A stretch of DNA of 64,000 nucleotides from Phycisphaerae bacterium. GTDB taxonomy: Bacteria > Planctomycetota > Phycisphaerae > Sedimentisphaerales > Anaerobacaceae. The notes under the pieces were generated by a model that worked only from the letters and a program-made list of their open reading frames with translations, ran no database searches and had not been told where the DNA came from. The stretch is from NCBI GenBank assembly GCA_012744475.1, contig JAAYBV010000061.1:1-64000 (forward strand), read 5' to 3'. The position numbers and the translations under genes are program-made. This document shows, one piece after another, positions 7,235 through 15,695 of this stretch (position 1 is its first letter; each line of letters opens with the position of its first letter).

Positions 7235-9214
7235 TTACATCTCGTGGGCCGGCCGAGCGACGGTTGCCAGGGTTCCTTTCGTCAGCCAGTTCTTGAGCGT
7301 CAGACCGAGGATGCCGGCGGTCATGGCCAGAACGATGACGTCCGCGATGAGCAGCGCGAGCATGCCGCTCTCGCCGGCCTGCCAGCCGGGGATGTACTTC
7401 TTGGCCAGCAGCCAGACGAGCATCGTGATCGAGGTGACGAACATGAAGGCCGCCGGAACGATGGCGAACCAGTACTGACGTCCTTTGCTCATCAGCCAGG
7501 TTGTGCCCACCCAGAGGGCCAGCGCCGCCAGAAGTTGATTCGCCGAACCGAAGATGTTCCACACCACCGAGTAGCCGTTGGTCAGACCCAGCAGCAGCAT
7601 CAGCCCGACCGCAATGCCGGAATTGACCCAGTAATGTTGTAGGAAGAGCAAGGCGGCGCGTTTGACGCCTCGCGAGGGCACCGGCGCGGCAGTGGGCTTC
7701 ACATATCGCACGGGCGGTTCGGTGACGGCCAGGCCGCCGGTGCCGGCCGGTTCGATCCGCTGCGAACCGGATTCGCCCCCGTCGCCGAACGCGTCGCTTG
7801 CTGCTGTCAGGCGAGCGAATACATCGTATCGACCGAAGAACATGACCCAGCCTTCTTCGATCATGTAGCGGGTCAGACGGACGGCGGTGTCCAGGGTCGT
7901 GACGAGGAAGCCCTCGAGCAACAGCATGGCGCCCAGCGCGCCGGCCGCGACGGGCAGACCCAGCCCGAGATGAACCGTATGCCCGACCGCCATCGCGAAG
8001 GTCAGCACCGCGTTGCCGCCGCCGGCAGCGGGATAGCAGTAGGTCCTGTATGTCTCGAGCGACAGTCCCCCGATCAGACAGCACACTACGCACACCGCCA
8101 GAAGGCTCTCCAGTAGCATCGCCCAGTAGCCGACCTTGCGGGCCGCCCGCTCGTTGGAGAGCTGCTTGCAGGTGGTCCCGCCGGCACACAGACTGTGAAA
8201 GCCGCTGACGGCGCCGCAGGCGATGGTGACGAACACGATAGGCCAGCCCGGCCCGAGGACCCGGGTCCCCTCGGCCCAGTTGTTCCAGGGGATAGCGGTC
8301 CCGGCGAGCGCCGCACCGCCGCGAAGGGCCGCCGCGACCAAGGCCACCAGCAGAAACACCACGCCCGCGTACAGGATGTGCACGTTGATGAAATCCCTGC
8401 TCTGCAGGAAGAACCAGACGGGCATACCCGCCGCCAGCAGCACGTAGCCGCTGATCATCAGCTTCCAGGTCAAAGGAGAAACGGAAACGGGCCATTTCAA
8501 GCCGATCAGGATCGAGATTCCGCAGATCACCAGCGCCAGGAGCGAACACACCCCTACGGGCCATTTCTTCTTCAGGTACAGAAATCCCATCAGCGGCGAG
8601 AAGGCGGTGATGACGATCACGGACATGGAGGCAATCCCGCCGATCAACGCGTACGGCTCGGCCGCGCCGGTTCGCGGATTGACGATCGACTTCTCGCGAA
8701 ACAGGGTCTGGCCGGACTCCATGCCGAGATCGGACAGCGCGACCTTGCTGGTCAGCGCGGTGGCGGACAGGTCCAGGAAGGCCGCGCAGACCAGCACCAG
8801 AATCGCCACCAGAATCACGAGCATCATCACGAACGCCGCCGGACCGATGTACCGTCGCGCGATCACGGTCAGATTCTTGCCGCCCTCGCGCATCGTCACG
8901 TACGTCGCCACGAAGTCGTGCACGCCGCCGAGGAAGATGCCGCCCAGGACGATCCACAACAGGGCGGGTCCCCAGCCGTAGAGGATCGCCAGCACCGGCC
9001 CGATGATCGGTCCGGCCCCGGCGATCGACGCGAAATGGTGCGCGAAGACCACGGGCGTCTTCGTGGGAACGTAGTCGCGTCCGTCATTGATGGAAACGGC
9101 CGGCGTGATCCGGGCCTTTTGCTCTCCCATGAGTCTGGCGATCAGGGGAGCATAAATGGTGCCGCCCGCAAGCAACGCAATACCGGCGGTAAGCAGTATT
9201 AGTAGAATCGTCAT
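7235..9214 (-). CDS. cstA: CstA-family carbon-starvation transporter (peptide/pyruvate carrier)
   Basis: A 659-residue polytopic inner-membrane protein. It shows the CstA-family VFAHHFASIAGAGPIIGPVLA near the N-terminus, GGIFLGGVHDFVATYVTMREGG and SGFHSLCAGGTTCKQL, which are diagnostic. E. coli CstA is about 700 residues, so length is near normal. Relatives take up peptides or pyruvate when carbon is scarce. A hydrophilic stretch at about residues 465-510 (DAFGDGGESGSQRIEP) is probably a cytoplasmic loop. I choose ATG 9214, with GGAG eight bases before it, over the upstream ATG 9250. The gene converges with the cdaA cluster. No CRP-like regulator is next to it. Confidence 0.9.
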   Translation of the reverse strand: MTILLILLTAGIALLAGGTIYAPLIARLMGEQKARITPAVSINDGRDYVPTKTPVVFAHHFASIAGAGPIIGPVLAILYGWGPALLWIVLGGIFLGGVHDFVATYVTMREGGKNLTVIARRYIGPAAFVMMLVILVAILVLVCAAFLDLSATALTSKVALSDLGMESGQTLFREKSIVNPRTGAAEPYALIGGIASMSVIVITAFSPLMGFLYLKKKWPVGVCSLLALVICGISILIGLKWPVSVSPLTWKLMISGYVLLAAGMPVWFFLQSRDFINVHILYAGVVFLLVALVAAALRGGAALAGTAIPWNNWAEGTRVLGPGWPIVFVTIACGAVSGFHSLCAGGTTCKQLSNERAARKVGYWAMLLESLLAVCVVCCLIGGLSLETYRTYCYPAAGGGNAVLTFAMAVGHTVHLGLGLPVAAGALGAMLLLEGFLVTTLDTAVRLTRYMIEEGWVMFFGRYDVFARLTAASDAFGDGGESGSQRIEPAGTGGLAVTEPPVRYVKPTAAPVPSRGVKRAALLFLQHYWVNSGIAVGLMLLLGLTNGYSVVWNIFGSANQLLAALALWVGTTWLMSKGRQYWFAIVPAAFMFVTSITMLVWLLAKKYIPGWQAGESGMLALLIADVIVLAMTAGILGLTLKNWLTKGTLATVARPAHEM

Positions 9215-9318
9215 GGCCGGTTCTCCAGAGAACAGGGTCTGCTCGTTCATCTGATACCAGTATACCCCCCGCCCGCGTCTATGCAAACCCTTGCGAGAAT
9301 CGCCCCTCCGAAGGCCCC

Positions 9319-9345
9319 CCGTTCGTAGTGGCGTCGCAAGACGCT
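9319..9345. repeat. single arm of the CGTAGTG dispersed repeat
   Basis: CCCGTTCGTAGTGGCGTC is shared with the hairpin repeat at 17300 (CCCGTTCGTAGTGCGCCC) and followed by GCGTCGCAAGACGC, a short inverted repeat. It lies in the 506-bp gap between cstA and the gene at 9721, which otherwise shows only a promoter. Confidence 0.6.
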
Positions 9346-9401
9346 ATTTCTAAGCTGGTATATGCGCTCACGAGCACACAACAAACGCCACCCGGTTTTC
9401 C

Positions 9402-9430
9402 TTGGCCGCGTGCCTGTCTCATGCTATGAT
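9402..9430 (+). promoter_or_regulatory. candidate promoter upstream of the secreted protein gene at 9721
   Basis: TTGGCC (9402-9407), 17-bp spacer, TATGAT (9425-9430). The predicted leader is long (about 285 nt) and holds no convincing gene. Confidence 0.45.
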
Positions 9431-9720
9431 ACTGGCAGGAAGACGACGCGGACCTGCTTGTGATGAATCCGTTGAAGTCCGTCATGCGCTGCCTGGGCGT
9501 CGCGAGGCACGTAACATGTAACCGACGTGGGATTCAGAGGATCGAGCCAGCCGGGTATGGCCCGTAAGAAGCACCGGACACGTTTGAGTACCCTTTTGAG
9601 TTTCCGCTCGGCGTTTTGTTCGATCATTCCGTCGCGCCGGGCGTCCATAGGATGGAAGAGGCTTTGGCCGAAGGCGGCCACGCCGAGAAGCTCCACTAAT
9701 GCATCGAAAGGAGACGCCAA

Positions 9721-10749
9721 ATGCTACCCCTGCAGAGGACCGTACTTGCCCTGACGCTTTGTGCCGCCGCATGCCCCCGCATCTATGCGGCTGAGAAGAT
9801 CGACTTGCAGTTTCGCCCCCCGCCCGGGCAGAAGCAGACATACCGGGCGACCACCACGATGGACCTCGCCACGCAGATGGGCCCCCAGCAGATGGTCATC
9901 GCCAACTCCCGGACGACCACCCTGGCGATCGAACCCATCGAGACGGCCGACAACGGCATGGTCCTGGCCAACGTTCGTTTCGTGGCCATCCAGGAGAAGA
10001 GCGGCATGAAGGGAGCCGAGCCGGGCCTCGTGTACGATTCGACCAAGCCCACCGACAGCAGCGATCCCCTAGCGAGTCACTACTCGGCCTTCATCGGCGA
10101 GTGTTGCCCCGTCAAGATCTCACGCAAAGGCGAGATTGTCGAGTTGGGCACAGACAGTCTCTTCCTGGCGGTCGCACGCAATATAATGGAGCGGGAGGAT
10201 GACATGATGCGCCAGCGGCTCAAGGAACGCGCCAGCAACGCCATACTGCAAACCGACCAGAGGTTCGGTTCGCGGGAGGGCCGACGGCAGGCCCTGAAGA
10301 AGCAGATCGAGGCGTTCCCCCTGATGAACGCGGACCGCATCCGCGGCCTGGTTGGCGAATTGATCGTTCGTTTTCCCGATGTGCCCGTTCAGCAGGGCGA
10401 CAGTTGGCAGATCCCGCTGACCGTTGCCGCGAATACTCCCCTCGCTATGACGGGCGCCTGCACGCTGACGGCTGCGGCACGTGAGAAGTGCACGATCCAA
10501 ATCACCGCCGAGCGAGCGATGGACGATCCGCCTATCGTGTCGGCCACACCAAGCGGCAAGACGACGGCCAAACTGGGCGGAACCTGCACGGCCACCGTCA
10601 ATGTCGATCCAGCCACCGGCCTGCTGCTCGACCGCAAGACACAAATGGAATTCAGCGGCGAAACCCAGATGCGTGCGGCTCAACAGAGCGAACCCATGAC
10701 CATGAAAACGACCATGGAAGGCACCACGACCGTCGAACGAATCGACTGA
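9721..10749 (+). CDS. secreted protein of unknown function, DUF6263-like
   Basis: The 342-residue product starts with a signal peptide (LPLQRTVLALTLCAAACPRIYAAE, cleavage probably after YAA near residue 23) and continues as a soluble, beta-rich domain. The opening LQFRPPPGQKQTYRATTTMDL and the closing VNVDPATGLLLDRKTQMEFSGE are the kind of sequence seen in DUF6263 proteins, whose role is not known. AAAGGAGACGCCAA before the ATG gives a good ribosome site. It stands alone: cstA upstream is divergent and der downstream is convergent. The protein should act in the cell envelope. I cannot name a substrate or partner. Confidence 0.7.
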   Translation: MLPLQRTVLALTLCAAACPRIYAAEKIDLQFRPPPGQKQTYRATTTMDLATQMGPQQMVIANSRTTTLAIEPIETADNGMVLANVRFVAIQEKSGMKGAEPGLVYDSTKPTDSSDPLASHYSAFIGECCPVKISRKGEIVELGTDSLFLAVARNIMEREDDMMRQRLKERASNAILQTDQRFGSREGRRQALKKQIEAFPLMNADRIRGLVGELIVRFPDVPVQQGDSWQIPLTVAANTPLAMTGACTLTAAAREKCTIQITAERAMDDPPIVSATPSGKTTAKLGGTCTATVNVDPATGLLLDRKTQMEFSGETQMRAAQQSEPMTMKTTMEGTTTVERID

Positions 10750-10969
10750 CGCTCGACACGACCCACGCGTCCGCACGTTGCCGGGACTGTCAGGGCGCGA
10801 ATTGAAAGTCAATTGCTGGGGGAAGATAGAGGTGTTCGGCACATTCTCGGGGGTGGTTCTTCCGCGTGGCGGGCTGGAGCATCCGGCGGGGTCGTGTCGA
10901 GACCGAAGGGGATTTCCTTGGCTGGGTCTGTGTGGTGTGGGATTTACAGCGCAGGCGCTTGTGGACTGG

Positions 10970-10997
10970 CCGTAGGGGCGAGGCATGCCCCGCCCTG
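10970..10997. repeat. dispersed GGGGCGA palindrome, GGCATGCC variant
   Basis: CGTAGGGGCGAGGCATGCCC followed by CGCCCTGAC forms an imperfect palindrome centred on the AT of GGCATGCC. It belongs to the same family as 801-824 but has a different core; 24408-24423 carries the perfect form of this core. Confidence 0.65.
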
Positions 10998-11005
10998 ACA
11001 AACGG

Positions 11006-11068
11006 AACGCCTTATGGCGTCGCTACAAACGGGTGGCATACGCGTTCTTAGTGCGCCCGCAAGGGCAT
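11006..11068. repeat. CGTAGTG/ACGCC dispersed repeat, both arms in swapped order
   Basis: AACGCCTTATGGCGTCGCTA with CAAACG (11006-11031) and TTAGTGCGCCCGCAAGGGCA (11048-11067) correspond to the two arms of the hairpin element at 17300-17358, but in the opposite order. The gap 10750-11114 between two convergent genes is filled mostly by these repeats. Confidence 0.6.
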
Positions 11069-11073
11069 AGCGC

Positions 11074-11097
11074 AGGGGCGAATGATGATTCGTCCCC
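11074..11097. repeat. dispersed GGGGCGA palindrome, AAT-loop variant
   Basis: GGGGCGAAT, a GATG loop, then ATTCGTCCCC: the same core as 803-822 with one extra T on the right arm. It ends 18 bp before the stop of der. Confidence 0.65.
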
Positions 11098-11114
11098 ACC
11101 GTCGGACGGGCGGA

Positions 11115-12470
11115 TCAACGCCGGGCGGCGCGGGACTTGCGTTTGGAGGCCTCGTTGCGGTGGGAGCGAGCGAACAGGCGGATGGGCACCTCGCCGATCG
11201 GCAGCAGGGCGCCGAGCCGGTTAGTGACATAGCGCATGTAGTTCTCGTCGAAGAGCTTGGGGTTGTTGACGAACATGAGGATGGTGATGGGATTCGTCGC
11301 GATCTGCGTGGCGTAGTAGACCCGCGGCCAGGTGGTGCCGCCGCGTTTGGCTCCGGTCCGCTCGTCCCGGATGACTTCGAAGGCCTTGTTGAGCCGGCCG
11401 GTGCCGATCCGCGTGGTGGCCTGCTTGAACAGCTCGGCCGACAGGTCCAGCACCGCCTGGACGTTCTTGCCGGCGGCGGCGGTCGTGAACGCGATCGGCG
11501 CGTATTTCAGCACGGGCAGCCGGGCGGTCAGGTATTCTTCGTAGTCGCTGGTCGCCGCGACGTCCTTGGCCAGGTCCCACTTGTTGACGACGAGGATGCA
11601 GCTCTTGTGCTCTTCGGCGATCTGCCGGGCGAGTTTCTTGTCTACCTGTGACAGAGGAACGGTCGCGTCGATGAGGAACCAGACGACGTCGGCCCGCTGG
11701 ATGGAACGGGCGACGCGGACGTTGCTGTAAAACTCGATATTGTCGGCCATTTTGCCTTTTTTGCGGACGCCGGCGGTGTCGATCACGACGAGGGTCTTGC
11801 CGTCCTTCTCGATCCGCACGTCGACCGCGTCGCGGGTCGTGCCCGGGATCTCGCTGACGATGACGCGTTCGGCGCCGGCGATGGCGTTGACCATGGAGCT
11901 TTTGCCGGCGTTGCGTTTGCCGACCATGGCGATCTTCATTACCGGTTCCGGCGGGGCGCCGGTGTCCTCGCGGTCCGCCAGCCGCGCGAAGATCCGGTCG
12001 AGCAGCACTGCCTTGTTGAGGTTGTTCTCCGCCGAGATGCAGAGGAACTCGCCGAAGCCCAGACGCACGAACTCGCCGGCCGCCGGGAACATCTTGGCGC
12101 TGTCGGCCTTATTGGCTACGCCGATGACGTCGAGGTTGTACTTGCGCAGGAGCTGGGCGATTTTCTCATCGAGGGGCGTCAGGCCGTCGCGGATGTCGAC
12201 CATGAAGATCACCAGCGTCGCCGAGCCGATGGCCTGGAAAATCTGCCGCTCGATGTGGTCGCTGAGCTGGTCGGAGTCGACGATGCCGTAGCCGCCGGTG
12301 TCGACCAGCTCGAAGTACCTGTCGTCCCGGCTGAGGAACGTGCTGACGCGATCGCGCGTCACGCCGGCGGTCGGCTCGACGATGCTGATCCTCTCTCCGG
12401 CCAGCGCGTTGAGCAGGCTGCTCTTGCCCACGTTCGGCCGGCCCACGATGGCAACGGTAGGTAATCCCAT
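11115..12470 (-). CDS. der: ribosome-assembly GTPase Der (EngA)
   Basis: Der is the double-GTPase needed for late 50S subunit assembly. The 451-residue product has two G domains and a C-terminal KH-like domain. The first has GRPNVGKSS, DTGG and NKAD; the second has GKRNAGKSS, DTAG and NKWD. The tail carries YYATQIATNPITILMFVNNP, typical of the KH-like part, and a basic end. Length is normal. ATG 12470 gives MGLPTVAIVGRPNVGKS as in other Der proteins; ATG 12476 two codons upstream is equally possible, and neither has a clear Shine-Dalgarno. It lies 144 bp after hicB on the same strand but is a core gene unrelated to the TA pair. Confidence 0.95.
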   Translation of the reverse strand: MGLPTVAIVGRPNVGKSSLLNALAGERISIVEPTAGVTRDRVSTFLSRDDRYFELVDTGGYGIVDSDQLSDHIERQIFQAIGSATLVIFMVDIRDGLTPLDEKIAQLLRKYNLDVIGVANKADSAKMFPAAGEFVRLGFGEFLCISAENNLNKAVLLDRIFARLADREDTGAPPEPVMKIAMVGKRNAGKSSMVNAIAGAERVIVSEIPGTTRDAVDVRIEKDGKTLVVIDTAGVRKKGKMADNIEFYSNVRVARSIQRADVVWFLIDATVPLSQVDKKLARQIAEEHKSCILVVNKWDLAKDVAATSDYEEYLTARLPVLKYAPIAFTTAAAGKNVQAVLDLSAELFKQATTRIGTGRLNKAFEVIRDERTGAKRGGTTWPRVYYATQIATNPITILMFVNNPKLFDENYMRYVTNRLGALLPIGEVPIRLFARSHRNEASKRKSRAARR

Positions 12471-12614
12471 AAACATCCACAACACAAAGACCCAAAAGAA
12501 CTTAGCCGCCCCACTATAACCCAAACCCCGCCCCAGGTCCAGACCCCTCTCCGTCGCCCGAAGGGTGCGATTCTCGCCGCTGGACAGTATTGGGCAACAT
12601 AGTTGGCAGACGGT

Positions 12615-13022
12615 CTACGCGATGACCAGGTCCTCTTCGGGGCTGACGGCGTGGAGAAGCTGACAGAGTTTCTCGATGGTCGGCGCCGCCTTGCCCTGTT
12701 CGTAGCGGGCGTAGGCGTTGCGCGAGGAGATGCCGAGCCGCTCCGCTGCCTGGGCCAGGGTCAGGCCGCTCAGTTCCCGCTTTCTCTGGAGCAACAGCGC
12801 CACGAGGGCCTTGACATCCTCCGAGCCCAGCTCGAAGCGGTCTCCTCCGGCGGCATGGACCTGGGCGGTGAAACCTTCCTTGTCCACCATCGTCTCGATC
12901 AGGTCGCCGATCATCTCCAGAGCTTCTTTCTTTGTCCGTCCCTGCGTCATATACCCCAGCAAGGGGATCTCGGCCAGCCAATGGCTGTTGTTTTTGTAGA
13001 CGTGACCACAAAACCGCATCAT
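12615..13022 (-). CDS. hicB: HicB antitoxin with C-terminal HTH
   Basis: The 135-residue protein starts with the partial RNase-H-like HicB fold (FCGHVYKNNSHWLAEIPLLG and QGRTKKEALEMI, about 3-60) and ends with a Cro/CI-type helix-turn-helix (LTLAQAAERLGISSRNAYARYEQGKAAPTIEKL, about 90-122). It should neutralise HicA and repress the operon by binding DNA. Its ATG overlaps the hicA stop in ATGA (13019-13022), so translation is probably coupled. The likely operator is the inverted repeat at 13209-13230. HicB with an HTH rather than a ribbon-helix-helix end is a known variant. Confidence 0.9.
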   Translation of the reverse strand: MMRFCGHVYKNNSHWLAEIPLLGYMTQGRTKKEALEMIGDLIETMVDKEGFTAQVHAAGGDRFELGSEDVKALVALLLQRKRELSGLTLAQAAERLGISSRNAYARYEQGKAAPTIEKLCQLLHAVSPEEDLVIA

Positions 13023-13201
13023 AGGTTTCCCCAATGTCGGACTCGGTTCAGAATTGCGCAGGCCAGACGCTCGTTGATTTCGTTGTGCCTCGGAATCGGC
13101 TCGGTCCGTTCGCCGTCTGTCCATACATCGTGCTTCTTTCCATGGCGAAGAAGATACCACCCCATCTTCTTCAATTCTCTCTCCAGGTCCTTTCGCTTCA
13201 T
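13019..13201 (-). CDS. hicA: HicA toxin, mRNA interferase
   Basis: A 60-residue dsRBD-like toxin that cleaves mRNA or blocks translation. It reads KRKDLERELKKMGWYLLRHG, with the catalytic His24 in GKKHDVW and the family's IPRHNEI near residue 42. I start at ATG 13201. An in-frame GTG at 13216 would add five residues, but it lies upstream of the likely transcription start: the -10 box at 13208-13213 ends only six bases before this ATG, so the transcript would be leaderless. The pair is in the usual toxin-first order. All visible family residues are present. Confidence 0.9.
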   Translation of the reverse strand: MKRKDLERELKKMGWYLLRHGKKHDVWTDGERTEPIPRHNEINERLACAILNRVRHWGNL

Positions 13202-13207
13202 ATTCAA

Positions 13208-13235
13208 ATTGTACACTTATTTGTGTGCAAGTCAA
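13208..13235 (-). promoter_or_regulatory. hicAB promoter overlapped by an operator-like inverted repeat
   Basis: On the minus strand TTGACT (13235-13230), 16-bp spacer, TACAAT (13213-13208). TTGTACAC (13209-13216, plus strand) and GTGTGCAA (13223-13230) match in 7 of 8 positions as an inverted repeat over the spacer and both boxes, where a bound HicB would block polymerase. The expected start coincides with the hicA ATG. Confidence 0.7.
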
Positions 13236-13310
13236 GTCCTTTTCCGGAGAAGACGGAACACCTGAATTGCCCCGTCAGCGGCGAGGTGGCATATCGATGG
13301 CCCAGAGAGC

Positions 13311-14240
13311 TCAATCCGGCAGGACGAGTCGGGCGGTGATGGGGAAGTGGTCGCTGGGATAGCGGCCGTCCACGTTGTCGTGCAGGATTCGGGTTTCGAG
13401 GACCTCGACGCCCGGCTGAACGAAGATGTAGTCGATCTTCTCGCCGGAACGCGTGCCTTTGAAGGCGTGGAACGTGCCGACCTCGGTCGCCTCGGGATGC
13501 AAGAGCCGGAACGAATCGACGAACGGGATGGGCGTCCTGCCGTCGAGGTCCAGGTCGCCCTTGAGGTAGCGGACCGCAGGGTTGGATTCGCCCGCGTTGA
13601 AGTCGCCCGAGACGATCACGGGGTCGGGGTGCTTGCGGTCGCGGATGCGCTGGGCCAGCAGCACCGCGCTGTTGGCGCGCGAAGGCTGCGATTGGTGGTC
13701 GAAATGGGTGTTGAAATGATAGAAGGCCTTGCCCGAGGGCTTGTGGATGAACCGGCCCCAGGTGCAGACGCGTGTGATCCTGTTGCCCCACGTCATCGAG
13801 CCGGGAACCTCGGGCGTGTCGGACAGCCAGAACGTTCCGGCCTCGGCCAGCAGAAGACGGTCGGTGCGATATAGGATGCCGGAGTATTCGCCTTTGGTCT
13901 TGCCGTCTTCGCGGCCGACGCCGATCTCGGCGTACACCGGCAGCGCCTCGCGGATAGCGTCGATCTGGAACCGCAGCGCCTCCTGCAACCCGATCACGTC
14001 GCACTGGTTCCGCTCGATCACTTCGCAGACCTGCTGCCTGCGGTTCTCCCAGCGGTCCGGCCCATCGTCGGCGGTCCCATAGCGGATGTTGAAACTCATC
14101 ACATGCAGCTCATTCTTGCTGTCGCCGGCCTCGGCCGCAGCGCAACGACTGGCGGACCAGACCAGGCTCGCAAGCAGAGCGATCGAAAGAACGGTGCGGC
14201 GTGACATTCCACGAGTCTGTGACATGGCATTCGAGTGCAT
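13311..14240 (-). CDS. secreted endonuclease/exonuclease/phosphatase-fold hydrolase
   Basis: The 309-residue protein has an N-terminal signal sequence (SRRTVLSIALLASLVWSASRCAAAE) and an EEP domain. Visible catalytic motifs are VMSFNIRYG, IGLQEA, IVSGDFNAGESN and the closing YPSDHFPI, so the Asp/His/Asn set is complete. Family members hydrolyse phosphodiesters in DNA, phospholipids or sugar phosphates. Without a close match I cannot choose, but export makes an extracellular phosphodiesterase likely. GGAGGAACTC gives a strong ribosome site at ATG 14240. It is the last gene of a four-gene minus-strand run with larE, a nucleotidyltransferase and a small protein; larE ends 25 bp before it starts. 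Confidence 0.85.
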   Translation of the reverse strand: MHSNAMSQTRGMSRRTVLSIALLASLVWSASRCAAAEAGDSKNELHVMSFNIRYGTADDGPDRWENRRQQVCEVIERNQCDVIGLQEALRFQIDAIREALPVYAEIGVGREDGKTKGEYSGILYRTDRLLLAEAGTFWLSDTPEVPGSMTWGNRITRVCTWGRFIHKPSGKAFYHFNTHFDHQSQPSRANSAVLLAQRIRDRKHPDPVIVSGDFNAGESNPAVRYLKGDLDLDGRTPIPFVDSFRLLHPEATEVGTFHAFKGTRSGEKIDYIFVQPGVEVLETRILHDNVDGRYPSDHFPITARLVLPD

Positions 14241-14265
14241 GAGTTCCTCCAGCGAGAATGGTACG

Positions 14266-15105
14266 TTACATTTGCAGACCGGTTTGCTTCTCTTCCTCCG
14301 AGAGCGACTCGTTCAACGAGCCGGAACGAAAGCCCTGAAGGTCCAGGGTGACATATCGGAAACCAAGGCTCTTGAGCCTCTCGACCACCTGCGAGCGGAG
14401 CGGCTCGGCGGCCAGCCGGCCGATTTGGGCGGCCGGAACCTCGATGCGGGCGACCTCGCCATGATGGCGAACGCGAAATTCGACAAGACCCGCCTCTCTG
14501 AGAATCGCCTCCGCCTCGTCGATCTGTCTGAGCCGCTCGGCGGTGACCTCCAGCCCGTAGCTGATCCGCGACGCCAGGCAGGGCGACGAGGGCATGTCCG
14601 CGGTGGGCAGGCCGAGTTGCCGGCTGATTTGGCGGATGTCGTCCTTGGTCAGCTTCGCCTCCGCCAGAGGCGAGCGGACGCCGAGTTCTGCGATGGCCCG
14701 ATTGCCCGGCCGGAAGTCGTCGAGATCGTCGTAGTTGGTCCCGAAGATCACGTGACCAAACCCGCGCTCGGCCGCGATGTCCAGCAGCGTCCGGCACAGA
14801 TGCGACTTGCAGTGAAAGCAGCGGTCCGCCTGATTGGCCACGAAGGCGGGGTCCTCCAACTCGTCCGTGTCGACCGTCATCAGCTGGACGCCGATGCTCT
14901 TCGCCAGTGCGGCTACGCGCGAGAGCTGGTGGCTCGGCTCCGAGGCGCCGGCGCTGAAGCACGCCAGCACGTTCTGCGTCCCCAGCGTCTCGGCGGCGAC
15001 CCTCAGCAGCAGCGTGCTGTCCACGCCCCCCGAGTACGCCACGACGACTTTGCCCAAGTCCTTGAGTATGTTTTGCAGCGCCGTGTGTTTTGCGTTCAGG
15101 TCCAT
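14266..15105 (-). CDS. larE: LarE-type ATP-dependent sacrificial sulfur transferase
   Basis: LarE donates sulfur to the nickel-pincer cofactor (NPN) of lactate racemase and related enzymes. The 279-residue product has the PP-loop SGGVDST at 25-31 and Cys176 in SPCLASR, the same residue number as the sacrificial Cys of the Lactobacillus plantarum enzyme. RCFHCKSHLC near 95-104 and the GTNYDDLDD motif also fit. ATG 15105 lies two bases after the stop of the nucleotidyltransferase gene. LarB, LarC and LarA are not in the window, so either they lie elsewhere or this enzyme serves another thiolation. Family assignment is firm; pathway is inferred. Confidence 0.9.
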   Translation of the reverse strand: MDLNAKHTALQNILKDLGKVVVAYSGGVDSTLLLRVAAETLGTQNVLACFSAGASEPSHQLSRVAALAKSIGVQLMTVDTDELEDPAFVANQADRCFHCKSHLCRTLLDIAAERGFGHVIFGTNYDDLDDFRPGNRAIAELGVRSPLAEAKLTKDDIRQISRQLGLPTADMPSSPCLASRISYGLEVTAERLRQIDEAEAILREAGLVEFRVRHHGEVARIEVPAAQIGRLAAEPLRSQVVERLKSLGFRYVTLDLQGFRSGSLNESLSEEEKQTGLQM

Positions 15106-15107
15106 AT

Positions 15108-15695
15108 TCAAACGTACGTCTGCGCCTCGGCGATGGCTCGCTCCAGGAGGTCTTCGACGCCGAGAATCCTCGCGTCTTCGTTCAGCCGCCCGAAGTCGAG
15201 GGCCTGGCCCTGGATCGCCAGCACGCCCAGGATGTCTTCCCACTGGCTCTCATCGAAGGCGTCCGATTCGTTCAGGCGGCGCAGCTTCAGCAGGATGACG
15301 TCCTCGGGAGAGACGAAACACAGGTCGCTTTCAGGGGTTTCGCCCAGCCTGACGACCCGGCTGCGGACCAGTAGTTGCTGCTCGAAGTCGCTGGGGCCCA
15401 GCAGGAACAGGTCGATCTTGAAGGCGGTCTTGAAGTGGATGATGTTGAACGAGCCGCAGCAGCTCAACGCCTGCTGCATCGCCTCTTCACTGACGTAGAA
15501 TTCGTCCTTGAGCATCGCGTAGAACCTGTCGGCCGCGGCCGCGAAGGGCAGCACCGCGATGTCGGCGTCCCGCGTGAAGCGCACCGTGCCGTAGACGCTG
15601 CTGGCGATGGAGCCGCCGATGGCGTAGGGGATGCCCAGCGCATCGAAGACCTCGGCCAGCCGCTCCAGGACCTGGATTTCTCGCAGCTCACTCAT
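15108..15695 (-). CDS. nucleotidyltransferase-fold protein (MNT/AbiEii-like)
   Basis: The 195-residue protein carries a Pol-beta-type core: GGSIASSVYG (about 27-36), then FTRDADIAVL with the Asp-x-Asp metal pair, and a later KIDLFLL with a third Asp. Such proteins include MNT antitoxins, AbiEii toxins and antibiotic nucleotidyltransferases; substrate cannot be told from sequence. Its ATG overlaps the end of the 87-residue gene by eight bases, so the two are translationally coupled, and larE starts two bases beyond its stop. The coupling with a small helical protein is like a toxin-antitoxin pair but that is inference. A second, distinct small-gene/nucleotidyltransferase pair lies at 20246-20819. 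Confidence 0.7.
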   Translation of the reverse strand: MSELREIQVLERLAEVFDALGIPYAIGGSIASSVYGTVRFTRDADIAVLPFAAAADRFYAMLKDEFYVSEEAMQQALSCCGSFNIIHFKTAFKIDLFLLGPSDFEQQLLVRSRVVRLGETPESDLCFVSPEDVILLKLRRLNESDAFDESQWEDILGVLAIQGQALDFGRLNEDARILGVEDLLERAIAEAQTYV

